64,000 nucleotides of DNA, from assembly GCF_012489685.1 (NCBI RefSeq), contig NC_080044.1, positions 21,804,369 through 21,868,368 of the forward strand, read 5' to 3'. The notes beneath the pieces were generated by a model. It was given only the letters and a program-made list of their open reading frames with translations. It was not told the origin of the DNA and ran no database searches. Source of the DNA: Lotus japonicus. Taxonomy: Eukaryota; Streptophyta; Magnoliopsida; Fabales; Fabaceae. A program made the position numbers and the translations under genes. Position 1 is the first letter of the stretch. Each line of letters starts with the position of its first letter. Shown piece after piece: positions 23,040 to 35,319 of the stretch.

Positions 23040-24990
23040 CTTAAAAGCTAGATGGAGGTTGATAACAAAATAGTGATGTGACGGTTATCAACGCACGGTC
23101 AACGGAAAAACTGCCGCAAAAGACGACTCCTTTCAAGGAAAAAGTGTTTGGTGCGACTAAGATGGTAGAGTCGAAGAGAGTTGTGACCTCGCTAATGAGA
23201 AATTCATGAACATGGCCCTTCTTTTCATTTTATTGATGCCAAGAATTATGATAATATATGTAAACCATGAGAGGATTTCTCTGTGGTGAAACTTGTAGGG
23301 CAGCACATCAGCTAAGGTCCGCTATGCAAAAAGTAGAAAACTCTTTGGAAACTGTCAGGAGGGTGTGAAGTGTGGGATATCCATCACGGCTACTTTCTAG
23401 TCAAGTTTGACAATGAATCCGACAAGGAGAAGGTTTGTGTCAAGGGCAACCTGGTTCATTTATTAATTTAATTGTTAGTGAAGGCATGGGCGCCAGATTT
23501 CATAGCAGCCGACTCAAAGAATAACACGATGTATACCTGGATTTGCACCCCAGTATCTTGGTTTCAATTCTATAACGAGAGTATTTTGTGTACTTTGGGA
23601 CGCCCATCAAAGTGGACATGGACACGACGGAGATGAAGCGTGGAAAATTTTCACGCATATGCGTTGAGATTAAGCTTAATGGACTTGTGTTAGGGATTAT
23701 CTGTCTTCACAATATCTAGTATGATGTTGAATATGAAGTCCTTGAGAGGATTTCTTTGTGGTGAAACTTTTAGGGAAGCACATCAACTAAAGTGTGCTAT
23801 GCAAAAAGTTGAAAACTCTCTAGAAAATGTTGCAAGGGTTTGAGGTGCGAGATATCCATCAAGAGTACCTTCTAGTCGAATTTGAGAATGAATCCGACAA
23901 GGAGAAGGTTTGTGTCAAGGGAAACCTAGCTCATTTATGAACTTAATTGTTAGTGAAGGCATAAGCGCTGGATTTCATAAGGTCGACTCAAAGATTATCA
24001 CGATGTTGGCCTGGATTTGTACCCTAGTATTTTGGTTTCAACTCTGTGACGAGAGTATTTTGTGTACTTTGGGACGCCCATCAAGGTGGACATGGACACG
24101 ACAGAGATGAAGCGTGTAAAATTTTCGTGCATGCATTGAGATTAAGCTAAATGAACTTGTGGTAAGGATAATTTGTCTCCGGAACATGTGGTATAATGGG
24201 GAATATGAAGTCGGCCTTGACCTATTGTGTTCGACTTGTGGATTCTATGAAAATATTTCTCGTAATTTTACCACCCCAACATAGAAAAAAGCACGAGATG
24301 AGAGTGCGGTGGCAGCTTCTGGTGGAGACAAGATTGAGGTGGCGGCTAGGGCAGCAAATAAGGAACTAGACGAGACAAAAACCTAGAAGTAATTAATTCT
24401 CCAGGGGACATGGTCATGATGGAGGCTGAATTTCAAGCACTAGTGATTCAGCAAATTAAATGTCCAGAAGCAGCTCAAGGGGAGTGGATGGTGGTTGACA
24501 AACGTAGAGAGAATGTGAATTCGAAAAATCCATTAATTGCCCCATTAAATCTACATAAACACATGGATAAGAACAAGGGAGCGAAAAATGAAAACATATT
24601 TAAAGTGTCGGATACCATGCCAGAAACAACAAAACTAGTTTTTGGTAAGAATATGCAATTTAATGCAAGAGTTAATGCAGGAGTTAATGCCAAGAGTGTG
24701 CGATTTAATGCAGGAGTGAATGCTAAGAGGAAATACCATAAATGAATCTTCCAATAATTGAGAGATGGTTCACCCCACAACTTTGTAGATAGGAGGAGTC
24801 ATGAAGGCTAACCCTAAACCTAAAATCTATAGGTCCACTATCATCAGCGCGGCTGTGCGGATGGTTGGAGGTACGAAAGTCTATGTCCTGAATGATGGGG
24901 TTCGAACAACAATGAACCTTAGACACAAAGAAGGGAATAGATATGAGCTCCTTAATGAAGACCATGCATAGTAGTGCTCGATATCAAGCA
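23040..24990 (+). pseudogene. LINE ORF1 relic (DUF4283 type), internally duplicated
   Basis: Resembles the first ORF of plant LINEs. A DUF4283-like stretch (FLVKFDNESDKEKV, then a W/F-rich part, then GTPIKVDMDTTEMKRGKF and ARICVE-like SRICVEI) occurs twice, at about 23262-23735 and 23740-24215. A decayed knuckle with CSTCGFYENISRN follows near 24230, then a basic segment (EWMVVDKRREN near 24480) seen before the end of such ORFs. Stops and frameshifts are frequent, so it is long dead. LINE ORF1 proteins bind the element RNA. Confidence 0.6.
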
Positions 24991-25007
24991 GTGGGTCACA
25001 ATGGTAC

Positions 25008-25303
25008 AGGGACGGATCCGAAAATTTATTGTTGTGGGGGCAATTTATACATATAAATTCATAACAAAAAAATGAATATATAGTATTAGAAGTAGAGGCA
25101 TTTTTTATAAAAGGGACATAAAAAATCACATACTTTTACTACCCAAGTGAGGGCATTTAGCAATGTGAGACACAAGTGAGAGCACTTTTTACCAAATGGA
25201 CCATAAAAACCCACATATTTTTACTACTCAAATTATTTTTTACTAATTTTTCCCAAAATCAAGTGAGGGCACTTGCCCTCATAGAGTTGAACCTGCATCC
25301 GTG
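25008..25303. mobile_element. Short non-autonomous element (MITE-like)
   Basis: Starts CAGGGACGGATCCG and ends near CTGCATCCGTGGTG, an imperfect inverted pair. The inside is AT-rich with repeated AGTGAGGGCA/AGTGAGAGCA units. It interrupts the LINE-like sequence, which seems to resume at about 25304. Confidence 0.4.
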
Positions 25304-25677
25304 GTGGTGTATGGATACTGGTCCCTATTACAAGGTCATTCAGAAGTCAGAACTCAAACAATTGATGTTTATCCTCAGGTCATTTCGGTGGCTATTTCTT
25401 GTGGCGCAAGGAGTTGGGTGTGCTTTGTTGTTTATGTGATCCCTAACCTTATCAGGTGAGAAGAGTTATGGCAACCGTATTACTAGTCCTTGGTTGGCTA
25501 TAAATGGCTACTGAAATTTGTTCACCATCTAAAGTAGTGGGGCGACTTTTGTGAAATTCGGGCTTTGCGTATGTTGAGCATGGTGAAGGAGTGTGAACAA
25601 TTTGGGTGCAATATGCAGCAAATTCACTTGGGAAAGAATACGTGATGGGAAGAGATTAATAGAAAAGCGTCTAGATG
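25304..25677 (+). other. Possible further LINE relic
   Basis: Short frames such as HLKWWGDFCEIRALRML and KECEQFGCNMQQ look like scraps of a LINE ORF2, following on from the ORF1 relic. There are too many breaks to be sure. Confidence 0.25.
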
Positions 25678-26110
25678 CATTACAAGAAAACATGATATTA
25701 CTAACAATTATTTACCGACAACCGTGACATTGTTGTTATTTTCGGTGATTCGTTAAAAAAATAAAAACAACACCGACAGTTTCTCGCGTTTGTTGGGAAA
25801 GGGTTCTTCCGTGCATAACCTTTGGCAGAAAAAGTTTTGGCAATTCTTGTGACGAATAGATCCATCGGTAATTCCACCGCCAGGTTCTAACAGAATTTTC
25901 CAACGGTCCAAACCACTTGTAATTCCACCACTAACTTTGTCAGACATTTGGCAGTTTAATTTGAAGCATCAAATCCTCCCACCTATTTTCTGAGGTATTG
26001 CCGACGGCTATAACCGTTGGTAAGTGGACGTTTATATAGGTTACGGACTACTTTAGCAACTGCTAAAACCATCGGTACTATATATAGGGGCGTTGCCCAT
26101 CATTTTACTT
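25678..26110 (+). mobile_element. CACTA-like transposon end with subterminal repeats
   Basis: Begins CATTACAAGAAAACATG, one base from the usual plant CACTA terminus CACTACAAGAAAA. It is followed by repeated short motifs of the type ACCGACA, GCCGACGG and ACCATCGGT in both orientations, as in the subterminal regions bound by En/Spm-type transposases. No transposase and no matching right end were found. Confidence 0.5.
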
Positions 26111-27460
26111 ACATCTCCTCTCTTTTCTTCTCTTGTTTTTTTTTTTTCTTCATTTTCTTAATTTCACTCGACATCACGATAGTGCCTTTATGTTGTATTT
26201 GAATGTTTCTGTGCAGCCCTTACAAAAATACACTTAATCCATGAAAGAAGTTTTCAATAGCAAAAGGATCATATTAGTTACTAGTTTAAGTAGTAAAATT
26301 ACATCAATGAATTAGTAAAATCTGTAAAGATTCCGAAGACAAAATACAACTTTATGATTTGGGACCATGAGAGTTTCAAGGCCTTTTACTTGCAATCTGA
26401 ATGAATGAGTCATGAAAGGTGGGTGCAGCCCAATTAATGTGAATGCTCAGCTTACAGCTGTGAACCTACTCAATACATTGCTGAAATATCCAAACCACAC
26501 ACAACTCCCATTTCAAGAAAATTCAAACACCCAAACTAGGTTGCAGCATTTACCCAAAGAATTAATCAGGTTAATTAAATTAAAATCCAACCATGGATCT
26601 TGTTGATTCTGTCCATAAATGGTTATGGGGTGCTTCTACTTTCTTATGAGTCCGGCACCAAGTTTACTGGCAGAAAAACAAAGCATGTAACAAGGATCAG
26701 CAGCACTCCCACTTAGAATAATTATTTGTTCACACCTCAAAATGAGGTGGAAAGAGGTGTAGGAGAAGAGAGATAGGAAGAAAAGAAAAAGTAAGAAATA
26801 GAAAGTATAAGATGTGATAGATGATAAGAGGAAAGAGATAAAAATAAAAATATGTAAAAATAAAGTGTATAAAAAATGAGGTGTGTATATATCATTGTTG
26901 TATGTAAATGCTTGAAAATGAAGATACAAACTAAAACATAATAGAAATTGTACGGAAAATGATTAGTTACCATGAAAAGTTTATCTTTTCTTCATGTTCA
27001 TGTTTGGTTTGAGTTCGAGATTCTTTCGTTGTTGATATTTGCTCCTCGAATTTATTATTAGAAAATTGAATAAATTTCTTGCATTTCTTTTATGAGGAGA
27101 GCCTATTTACTCGATTTTATTTTCACTTTTTTTTATATCTCATTATTTTTCATATCTCTTCACTTATCACATTTTTTACCATTCTTCCTTCTATTTTTAT
27201 TATACTACTTTTTTTTGTTTGTTTAAATCACATGTATTTTGCACTGAGTTAATCTTTGTTCGAGTCGAGCACAAGTGACAAAGCTCTCCAAATGTCTACT
27301 AGCTCTATTTTTATTTGACTTTGAGTGTGGGTGGAATGGAGATATGAGTGTATTTATTTTCCTTCTTTATTATTATATGCAGACTATCTTCTCTTCCCAC
27401 AAACACTGACACCCTTCACATATACAGAACTGGTATGTGTCCGTATACACGCTGACGAGA
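26111..27460. other. AT-rich region upstream of the CYP707A gene
   Basis: No gene recognised. Between 26700 and 26960 the sequence is made of GAGATAG/AAAGAGATA-rich DNA flanked by CACCTC and GAGGTG, like a degenerate MITE. The complementary type of sequence occurs at 27110-27210 and again in intron 5 (about 30663-30830). Confidence 0.3.
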
Positions 27461-27466
27461 CACGTG
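27461..27466 (+). promoter_or_regulatory. G-box/ABRE-like CACGTG upstream of CYP707A
   Basis: GACACGTGCTCAC lies 285 bp upstream of the start codon and about 190 bp upstream of the TATA-like box. The ACGTG core is bound by bZIP factors of abscisic acid signalling. CYP707A genes are known to be induced by abscisic acid as feedback, so the position is sensible but unproven. Confidence 0.4.
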
Positions 27467-27650
27467 CTCACTTTTTGTCTCTCTTGTTTCTATCCTTTCT
27501 GCCTTCCAGAATTAAATTAGTCCAAAAACCTTAAATGAGCTGTAGATAGAAAAATAGATTACGTGTGTGCAATTTACGCTGTAACTGGTAACAAACCGCC
27601 CTTCAACCCACTCTCTTCCTGTTTCTTCTTCATATCTTTTCAATTTTACT

Positions 27651-27660
27651 TTTATAAATA
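27651..27660 (+). promoter_or_regulatory. TATA box of the CYP707A gene
   Basis: TTTATAAATA about 95 bp before the start codon, followed by CT-rich sequence typical of a plant 5' UTR. The transcription start would be near 27683. Confidence 0.6.
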
Positions 27661-27745
27661 CCTCACTTCTTCATCTTTTTTTCCTCAATTCATCTCAATC
27701 TCTCTCAAATTTCCCTTATTTGTCATTCACACCAAAACATCAGAA

Positions 27746-30700
27746 ATGGATATCATCACTCTCTTTTCCTTGTTTGTTGCTTCGTTTCTCTTCATTGTTA
27801 TGTTCAAATCACTCCTCAAGCCCTTCTTCTTCCCTTCCAAAAAAGGATTAAGACTCCCTCCTGGTTCCATGGGTTGGCCTTATATTGGAGAGACCTTTCA
27901 AATGTATTCTCAAGACCCTAGTGTCTTCTTTACCTCAAAAATCAAGAGGTTTGTGTCCCTTCTTTAATTTTTACTTTCTCATCAACCCTTTCAAACTAGT
28001 TCATGGAAATTAGTTCTCAATTGTGCAGGGCGGAGCTACAGGGGGTGCTTACTGTGGCTTAGTCACCCCCAAACTCCAAGGTTTTCATTTTTTTATACTA
28101 TCAGGGTCTGTGATTTGACTCTGTTTTACTCCTATGTTTCCTGTTTCTTTTTTCCTTCCGGTTTAGCCTTGTATCTCCTTCCCTTCCTTCTTTCTTTCTG
28201 TTAGTTAATTACCACGGGCCCGTGTACCTATTTTATTTATTATAATTGATTGATTCCCTTAACAAAAAGATTTTTTTTTTACATACCCATTTTTTACATT
28301 CACTCACCCCTAGCCTGTGTGGTTGGCTTCTCTCCTTTTCCTAGGCTCTGTTTCGCTCCCCTGTAGCTCTTGGTCCAATCTGTTTTTTTTTTTTGATAAG
28401 CTTTTGCATTAATGGAAAATGTTTTACATACCTATAAACAAATGTCTCATTACATATTTTTTTATGTACCAAAAAAAAAAATGTCTGATTACATTTTATA
28501 AAAACTAATTTTAAATATCTAAGTAGAGAAGTAATTAATAATAATTTGATTTTTATTTAATATGAAAATTTATGCCACGAGGCTTCTCAATAAAAGAGTT
28601 GATCATGTGGCTTTATGAGATTCAAGATCGAATACTCAAATTTAAAATATAAATGGTGGATAAATATGCATTAGTACTTAATTGATAGCTAATTTTTTTT
28701 GTTACAAGAGAAAAATAATTTATTTTGAAAGTAAAAAATTTATACTGCAAAGTCTTTTTTTAAAATAAAAAGACATTAAACATAACTTAAAAGTTATTCT
28801 TAATAGTAATATAAGTGAATGTCTCTCATCTCTTTCCTCCACACACACATGACACATTATTGGTGATGCTTAGCTTTTTTTTATGATATTCAATCTTAGC
28901 CCCCCTTGAGATGAATTCCTGCCTCCGCCCCATTTGTGCTAGCATATGCATATGCATTAGATTAACTGGCACATGGTTGTTCTATTCTAACTTAAGCAGA
29001 GATTTCGGGTTGGAGTGTGTGCGGTACTACTTTGAACTTTAATTAATTGATCATTAATTTCTTTTCTTCTATAGGTATGGGTCTATATTCAAGTCCCACA
29101 TTCTGGGTTGTCCTTGTGTGATGATTTCAAGCCCAGATGCTGCAAAGTTTGTGCTGAACAAAGCTCAACTCTTCAAACCAACATTTCCTGCTAGCAAAGA
29201 GAGGATGTTAGGAAAGCAAGCAATTTTCTTTCACCAAGGAGCATACCATGCAAACCTGAGGAGGCTTGTCCTTCGCACCGTCATGCCTGAGGCTATCAAG
29301 AACATCGTCTCGGACATTGAATCCATTGCCCAAAGTAGCCTCAAATCCTGGGAAGGAAAGTCAATCACCACTTTCCTTGAAATGAAAACAGTAAGTCCTT
29401 AAAACAGAGCACAAAAAACAGAGCAAAACAGAGTACAATTCATTGTTTCTCCTGTTCAAAAAACAAAGAGAATAAGAAACAAACATCAAGTTACAATTTT
29501 TCATTGATTTCTATTGTGCATTGACCAAATAATTGATGGGTTTTCTTCTTTTGTTCTTATCTTTTGCAGTATACCTTCAATAATGCCTTGCTTTCAATTT
29601 TTGGAAAAGATGAAACTCAGTACATAGAGGATCTGAAACGATGCTACTACACCCTTGAGAAAGGGTACAATTCAATGCCCATTAATCTTCCAGGCACACT
29701 TTTCCATAAGGCAATGAAGGCGAGGAAAGAGCTCGCGCAGATTGTGGCAGATATTATTGCCACAAGGAGGAGCAAGAACCAAGATTACAATGACTTGTTG
29801 GGATCTTTCATGGAAGAGAAATCAGGCCTCACCGATGACCAAATCGTAGATAACATCATTGGTGTCATTTTTGCTGCTCGTGACACCACTGCCAGCGCTC
29901 TTACATGGATCGTCAAGTACCTTGATGAGAATCCCAATGTTTTAGAAGCTGTCATCGTAAGTATCTCGGACCAACCTTTTTATCCCGACAACAGTGATTA
30001 ATCCTCTCGTCACTGCGTTACCTTTTATTCCTATCTAATCATTGGCTTCTATACAAAATTTTCAATTTAATGATAAAATAAATAGTTTTTTACTTGTAAA
30101 GTGTACTAGAGTTGAGTTTAATTTTAGACCTTATGAACATTTTTTGTTGTGAATTTTACAGGAAGAGCAAGAGTCTATATTGAAAGGCAAGGAAGAAAGA
30201 GGTGAAGATATTGGTTTGAATTGGGGAGACACAAAAAACATGCCATTGACTTCAAGGGTGATACAGGAGACTCTAAGAGTTGCCTCAATTTTGTCTTTCA
30301 CATTCAGAGAAGCAATAGAGAATGTTGAATATGAAGGTCCTAACCAAATCTGATGTGATATCTTTTCCTTTATATCCCATGAATTCCTCTATTTTTCCTT
30401 GTTTGTTTGCTCACATGTTTTGTGTTGGGGTCAATTTTTCTTCAGGGTATCTCATACCAAAAGGGTGGAAAGTATTACCTCTTTTCAGAAACATACATCA
30501 CAGTCTAGAAAATTATACAGATCCTGAGAAATTTGATCCTTCAAGATTTGAGGTAATTATTCCACAGAACTTGTGCATTCCCCACCTTACTTTTTGTTTG
30601 TTTTGTACATGTTTGGTTTCAGGTTTAAAATTGCGTTAGATCTCAAAATCACATTAAATTAAAGAAATAATATGTTCACATTTCATTTTCTTTTCTATTA

Positions 30701-31438
30701 CATTTTCATATATTGTCTCTTTTTATTTCTCTATACATTTCTCTATCACATCATTTATTATTCATTCATTCTCTCTCTTCTTTTCATATCTCTCTATTAG
30801 GTGTAGGTGAAAGAGTGTGAACCAATTTTTTTTTTTAAACTACACCTAGGAATTTCAGAGTATGCCAACACACGGAAGCCCCCAACACACTTCCAAATGA
30901 GCACTAAGTACTATTCATGTGATTTTGAGTCCAGTCTTGACGTGTTATGTCGATTGTTTTCCCAGGTTGCTCCAAAACCCAACACTTTTATGCCATTTGG
31001 CACTGGGATCCATGCATGTCCAGGCAATGAGTTGGCAAAGTTAGAAATTTTGGTGCTTATTCATCATCTGACCACAAAGTACAGGTTGGTAAACTGAATC
31101 ATTACCAATTTCAATGAATGTTTATAAACTCATTTGAAAACCATGATGAAAATTAAAATCACAATGAGTAATAATAGCTTCTTTAACTTTTGTATTTCTC
31201 CACCATTTTCACTGCAATTTTTAAATAAGTTTACAACAATGCATTCAATCTCATTGCAACCAATTTGGGGGGGATATTCCATAATTGTATAGTAATGTTT
31301 AGAATTTAGAATGATTCTAAATGTAGTTACTATGAATTATTCTGCAGGTGGTCAGTAATAGGTCCAAAAAGTGGGATTCAATATGGTCCTTTTGCTCTTC
31401 CCCAAAGTGGCTTGCCAATCACATTGTACCGCAAATGA
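27746..31438 (+). CDS. CYP707A: Cytochrome P450 CYP707A, abscisic acid 8'-hydroxylase (7 exons)
   Basis: CYP707A enzymes in the endoplasmic reticulum oxidise abscisic acid at C-8', the main route of abscisic acid breakdown. Exons by splice sites: 27746-27948, 29075-29390, 29570-29956, 30162-30336, 30446-30552, 30966-31084 and 31348-31438. All have GT-AG borders and consistent phases, giving 465 residues, the usual family length. Seen in order: an N-terminal membrane anchor (LFSLFVASFLFIVMF), the proline hinge LPPGSMGWPYIGET, the I-helix FAARDTTAS, the K-helix ETLR, the PERF-like DPSRFE and the haem loop FGTGIHACPG. KYGSIFKSHILGCPCV and FLEMKT are strongly CYP707A-like. The start at 27746 is the ATG after the TATA box and 5' UTR, directly before the anchor. 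The gene appears intact; the subfamily (A1-A4) was not assigned. Confidence 0.93.
28027..28931. mobile_element. Non-autonomous transposon in intron 1 of CYP707A
   Basis: About 0.9 kb bounded by GGGCGGAG at the left and CTCCGCCCC at the right (inverted ends). It is flanked by similar short direct repeats (TTGTGC at 28021-28026 and 28934-28939). The inside is AT-rich and has no gene. It makes intron 1 unusually long (1126 bp) but leaves the splice sites alone. Confidence 0.55.
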
Positions 31439-33735
31439 ATATCGCCTCAACAAAAAGACTAACTATGGCATGGAAGAAACTTTCTAAATATATATTTTCT
31501 TTGTTTAAACTTTGTTTAAAAAAGTGTAGAACGAAAAAAACCTTATAGGGAAAGATCACTCCTTCCCTTTACTTTTTGGCCAAGAGACACCCGAAGGGAG
31601 TCTTGAGATTATTGTACAAATAGGGAAGTCAAGTGTACAAAGTGGTTCTTCATAAAATTCATCTTGAATTATATAATTTCAACATATATGCATTACATTT
31701 TCAAATTTTTATTCTACCCTCTAATTATCATTCAATCATATTTAATAACGATTATAACATCATGTGATTGAGATGACTATATAATAGAATATCATATATA
31801 AAAGTATATGATGTATGAAATCGAGATAGTTACCTTTCAGAAAATTATAATGAGAATGTTAATAGTGTTGGCATTATTCTGGTGGCATATCTTCTATCCT
31901 ACAATTGAAGGATTCGAAATCACTATTCATGCACCAACTTTTTTTTTGGTACAGGAAAGTATTGGGCTGGGCCTATTGAATAATATGGTGGCCCCTTTCA
32001 CTGCTATCCTTCACCCTCTGTTCTTTTTCTTCCCGTAGGCAAGCGCCATCTTCCTCTTCGCATAGACAAGGTTTTCGCCAGAGATTGAAGTGCCTACGTC
32101 ATCTTCCTCCTCGCAAAGGCTACGCCCGAGATGGGAGATGTATCGTTGTAGTCCCAACTGTCCTCATACCTATTCACTATTGGATCGTACTTTCCCAATT
32201 CTCTTCCTGTAGTAGCTCTCATCATCCAGCCAGTTTTCATGGCTTTTTACCCATAGCTACGAGTGTAACAATCAGTAGGTACTTTCAAGCTACTAAAACC
32301 AGCTGGAAGTTCTTCTTTACAGGTTGTGTGCCTACACCCTATCTCCCCCTTTTTCCTTTACCGCTTTGCTCTTATCTGATCTGAAGGCCTTGATGCATGC
32401 CCATTCTTTTGCTTATAAATTGACCCCTTTGTTGTTGATTTTCACAGACGTTTTGTGCTCATCCAGTTCCCTTTAATTTCAGTTATTAACCTACCCCTCA
32501 CAATGGCAGGTACTGGTGGTCAATTGAATCCAATATGTAGTGGAAGAGCAGCCTTGATTAATTTAATCCAATGGCAGGTACTAATGGTTAATTTCAGTTG
32601 TTGACTTTCTTCATCTGATTCAAAGATGAATGCTACTTTCTGGTTTTATTGATTCAATTTTATTTCTAAAAAATAGTCTTATAAGAAAATCATAATTTAT
32701 TTGCAGGTTTTGGATACCACACAGCAAGGTGAAGCAGGTACTCCACCAATTGTAGCAGGTACTCTTGAGAATTGTTGTAGTAGTAATTCTGCAATCCAAA
32801 TCTCTGGATCACTGACATACTTTCTTCCATACAACTATTACCTTGCATATCAGATATTATTCCTATTGCCAGTTCCTCACACTTTCAAACTTGAATAACC
32901 TTTATGATGCATTCAGATTCTAATTTTTCTTTGGCTATGGATTTTATGTCACAGGATTTTCTACCACTATCGGGACTATATGCTTGTCTTGTCTTCATGT
33001 TAATTTCAACATAAACACTTTCCTGAAAAATCAAATATTTGTTATCCCCTAACCAACTCATCATGTGTTTTTTTTTCCTTTTTCTCCTTTAGCATATTGT
33101 GATCACTAGTGGAGGAGCAGCCTTGATTGATAAAGTTGGCAGGAAGCCGGTACATGTTTTACCATTGTGACTTTATTTTTTGGTTCATTTGGGAATCACT
33201 TAAAATGGTGAATTTTTCAGAACTGTCATTTGAACTCAAATTGCAAATTCTATTCACTTCTCTTCTCCTCTCCTATGTGTTGTGATCTTCATTTTCATTT
33301 GTTTGGACTGGTCCAGTAACAAGTGCGCCAGGTGAATCTATATATGACTTAAGAACAAAGTCATATGCAAGTTTTGACCACTCACACGTTCTGCTATCTA
33401 TGACTTCATTCATGTTGGTTGAGTCTTCACAAGTTTCTTTTAATTACTAAGTCATGTTGAATTCTTCATTCTGTGGTTAACTTTCGTTTTTTGTATTTTA
33501 ATCGAAAACAATCCAGCCTAAATTGTTATGCTATTTTATTGGAAGGATATAAGGCAACACATGTTAGACTTGCTGCCATTGCAGTTGGATGGTACCAGGT
33601 TAACTGAAAAAATCTATTGATCCTTATTGGTGATATTTAAACATTGTTTTGTGCTACAAGAATATACAAAATTGATAATTATTTGCAAATGAAAAGAAAC
33701 ATTTTCTCTGGTACTGACTTTTAGATTTTTTATTT
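31439..33735. other. Region downstream of CYP707A
   Basis: Starts with the CYP707A 3' UTR. Several short plus-strand pieces look like exons of an unrecognised gene: MAGTGGQLNP near 32503, SGGAALIDKVGRKP near 33110 ending at GT, and GYKATHVRLAAIAVGWYQ near 33547-33597 also ending at GT. They do not assemble into one protein that I recognise and may be relics. Confidence 0.3.
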
Positions 33736-33840
33736 TATTTTGGAAAAATAAATTACACCCTCTAGGAAGAATTGATCCCAAGATCTTCCCTCCCCAACCC
33801 ATATGTCCCCAACGTTTACCACTTGATCTACTATTTGGGG
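33736..33840 (-). mobile_element. Degenerate SINE-like segment
   Basis: On the minus strand GTAGATCAAGTGGTAAACG (A-box like) is followed about 35 bases later by GGGATCAATTC (B-box like). A second, more eroded copy of part of it lies at about 33875-33935. Confidence 0.4.
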
Positions 33841-33935
33841 ACAAATTCATTAGAATTTTTGGTACATTAGAAAGATAAATTACACCCGGAATGATCCATA
33901 GACCTTCCTCTCTCAACCTATATATCCCCGGCTCT

Positions 33936-35186
33936 TATAAGAAATAATCTATATATTCCATTCTATTTATCTCAATGATGTTTCTTTCAAATCATAAAGA
34001 AACTTTTTTCAATTTGATTAGGGTATGAACACTTGTGTCTCTTTTTGTTAACATGTTCAATTTGATTATCTAAAGATATATGTGTATACTATTTTTACAT
34101 TTTAGGTGGATGATGATCTTAAGCAGGAACTTTTCATACCTTAAAACAAGATTTCTCCAAAACTCTTATATTGATTTATAATCTAAGAATGAGCTTGATA
34201 CTATTCAAGTTCACTACTTATGGTTTAACACCTTCCATTTGCTGATTCTTTATTCAATTAATTTGGTTATATATATTATGCTTTCACTTCTTATTGTAGA
34301 ATGATCACATGTTATGGTGGTTTCCTTTCTGAGTTGGACATCAATTATGTTTTGTTGCTTAGCAGAGGAAGGTACATTCAAATGTGGATTATGCTTGACT
34401 ATGTATATCCTTTTCAATAACGAAGGAAGGCAGGAGGAGTCTATCTTTGAAGGGGTTCAACTCAGAGAGTGGAATTGGTTATCAGGTAGAATGAAAGGTT
34501 TTGATTGCTCAGTTAATGAGTGGTTGGCACAACCTATTAGTTGTCTCAAAACTGTGAGCTAGACCTGTGTTGATATAGTTGGGTTTCTTGTCTGCTACTC
34601 TTATGATTACTGTTGCTGCTGCATCTGTTACGGGTATGGATTTTCTGGTTTCATGTGGATATGATTATTTGGATGGGCATTATTGAGTCTAATTGCGAGA
34701 CACATTGACAGATTGGGCAGGCACATTAGCTGGTCGTTTTGTGCCTCCTTGTAGCTTTTTTTTTTCCTTGGACAAGCGCCTACTATTACAGTGCATAATG
34801 TGGTTGTTTTTTTTTCTTCCTGTTTTCTCCCCTGGAGCTCGCTGTTTCTTTCTCTTTCCTTTGGCCTTGGGTCTGTACAGTGCTTGTAATTTGCTTTGGC
34901 ACATCTTGTGCTCTTATATATATAAATTTGGCTTATCTAAAAAAACTATACTTTGAGCTCAGATGTCTCTTGTGAGCATGCCTCACCTGTGTTGAAGATT
35001 TTGAAGGTGACTAATTAACAATTTAATAATATTTCTTTGTTATTCAAAAATACTTTTTAAGTAAAATATAAATTAAGATACTAGCTTAGAAAAAGATTGT
35101 CAAAAAATGGAAGATTTTTCTGTCTGGAATCAAAATCTAATAGAGGATAATAATAACGATTTGCCCTACACTCATGCCGATGTCTA
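33936..35186. other. AT-rich intergenic stretch
   Basis: No gene recognised. A plus-strand open frame of about 80 codons near 34314-34562 has no family resemblance and is probably chance. Confidence 0.3.
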
Positions 35187-35308
35187 AAAGTTTTTTTTTA
35201 GGCAAATGTTAGTAAATTAGTCCTTCCTCAAGGTTCGAACCTTGGACCCTTCATCCAACCAACTTTTATGTTCCTTAACTCTTACCACTTGAGCTAACCC
35301 TTAGGGAC
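35187..35308 (-). mobile_element. tRNA-derived SINE with target duplication
   Basis: On the minus strand it starts GGGTTAGCTCAAGTGGTAAG (good pol III A box), has the B box GGTTCGAACC about 45 bases later and ends in a short A run (T run at about 35191-35199). Direct repeats of 11 bases flank it, GCCGATGTCTA at 35176-35186 and GCCAATGTCTA at 35309-35319, with one mismatch. It was copied by LINE machinery in trans. Confidence 0.8.
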
Positions 35309-35319
35309 GCCAATGTCTA

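Noticed and set aside
33100..33160. Sugar transporter exon (GGAALIDKVGRKP)
   Set aside because: The motif is suggestive, but no neighbouring exons of that family could be found.
35187..35308. A functional tRNA gene
   Set aside because: A and B boxes are present but no cloverleaf can be folded beyond the D and T arms, and flanking duplications and an A tail show a SINE.
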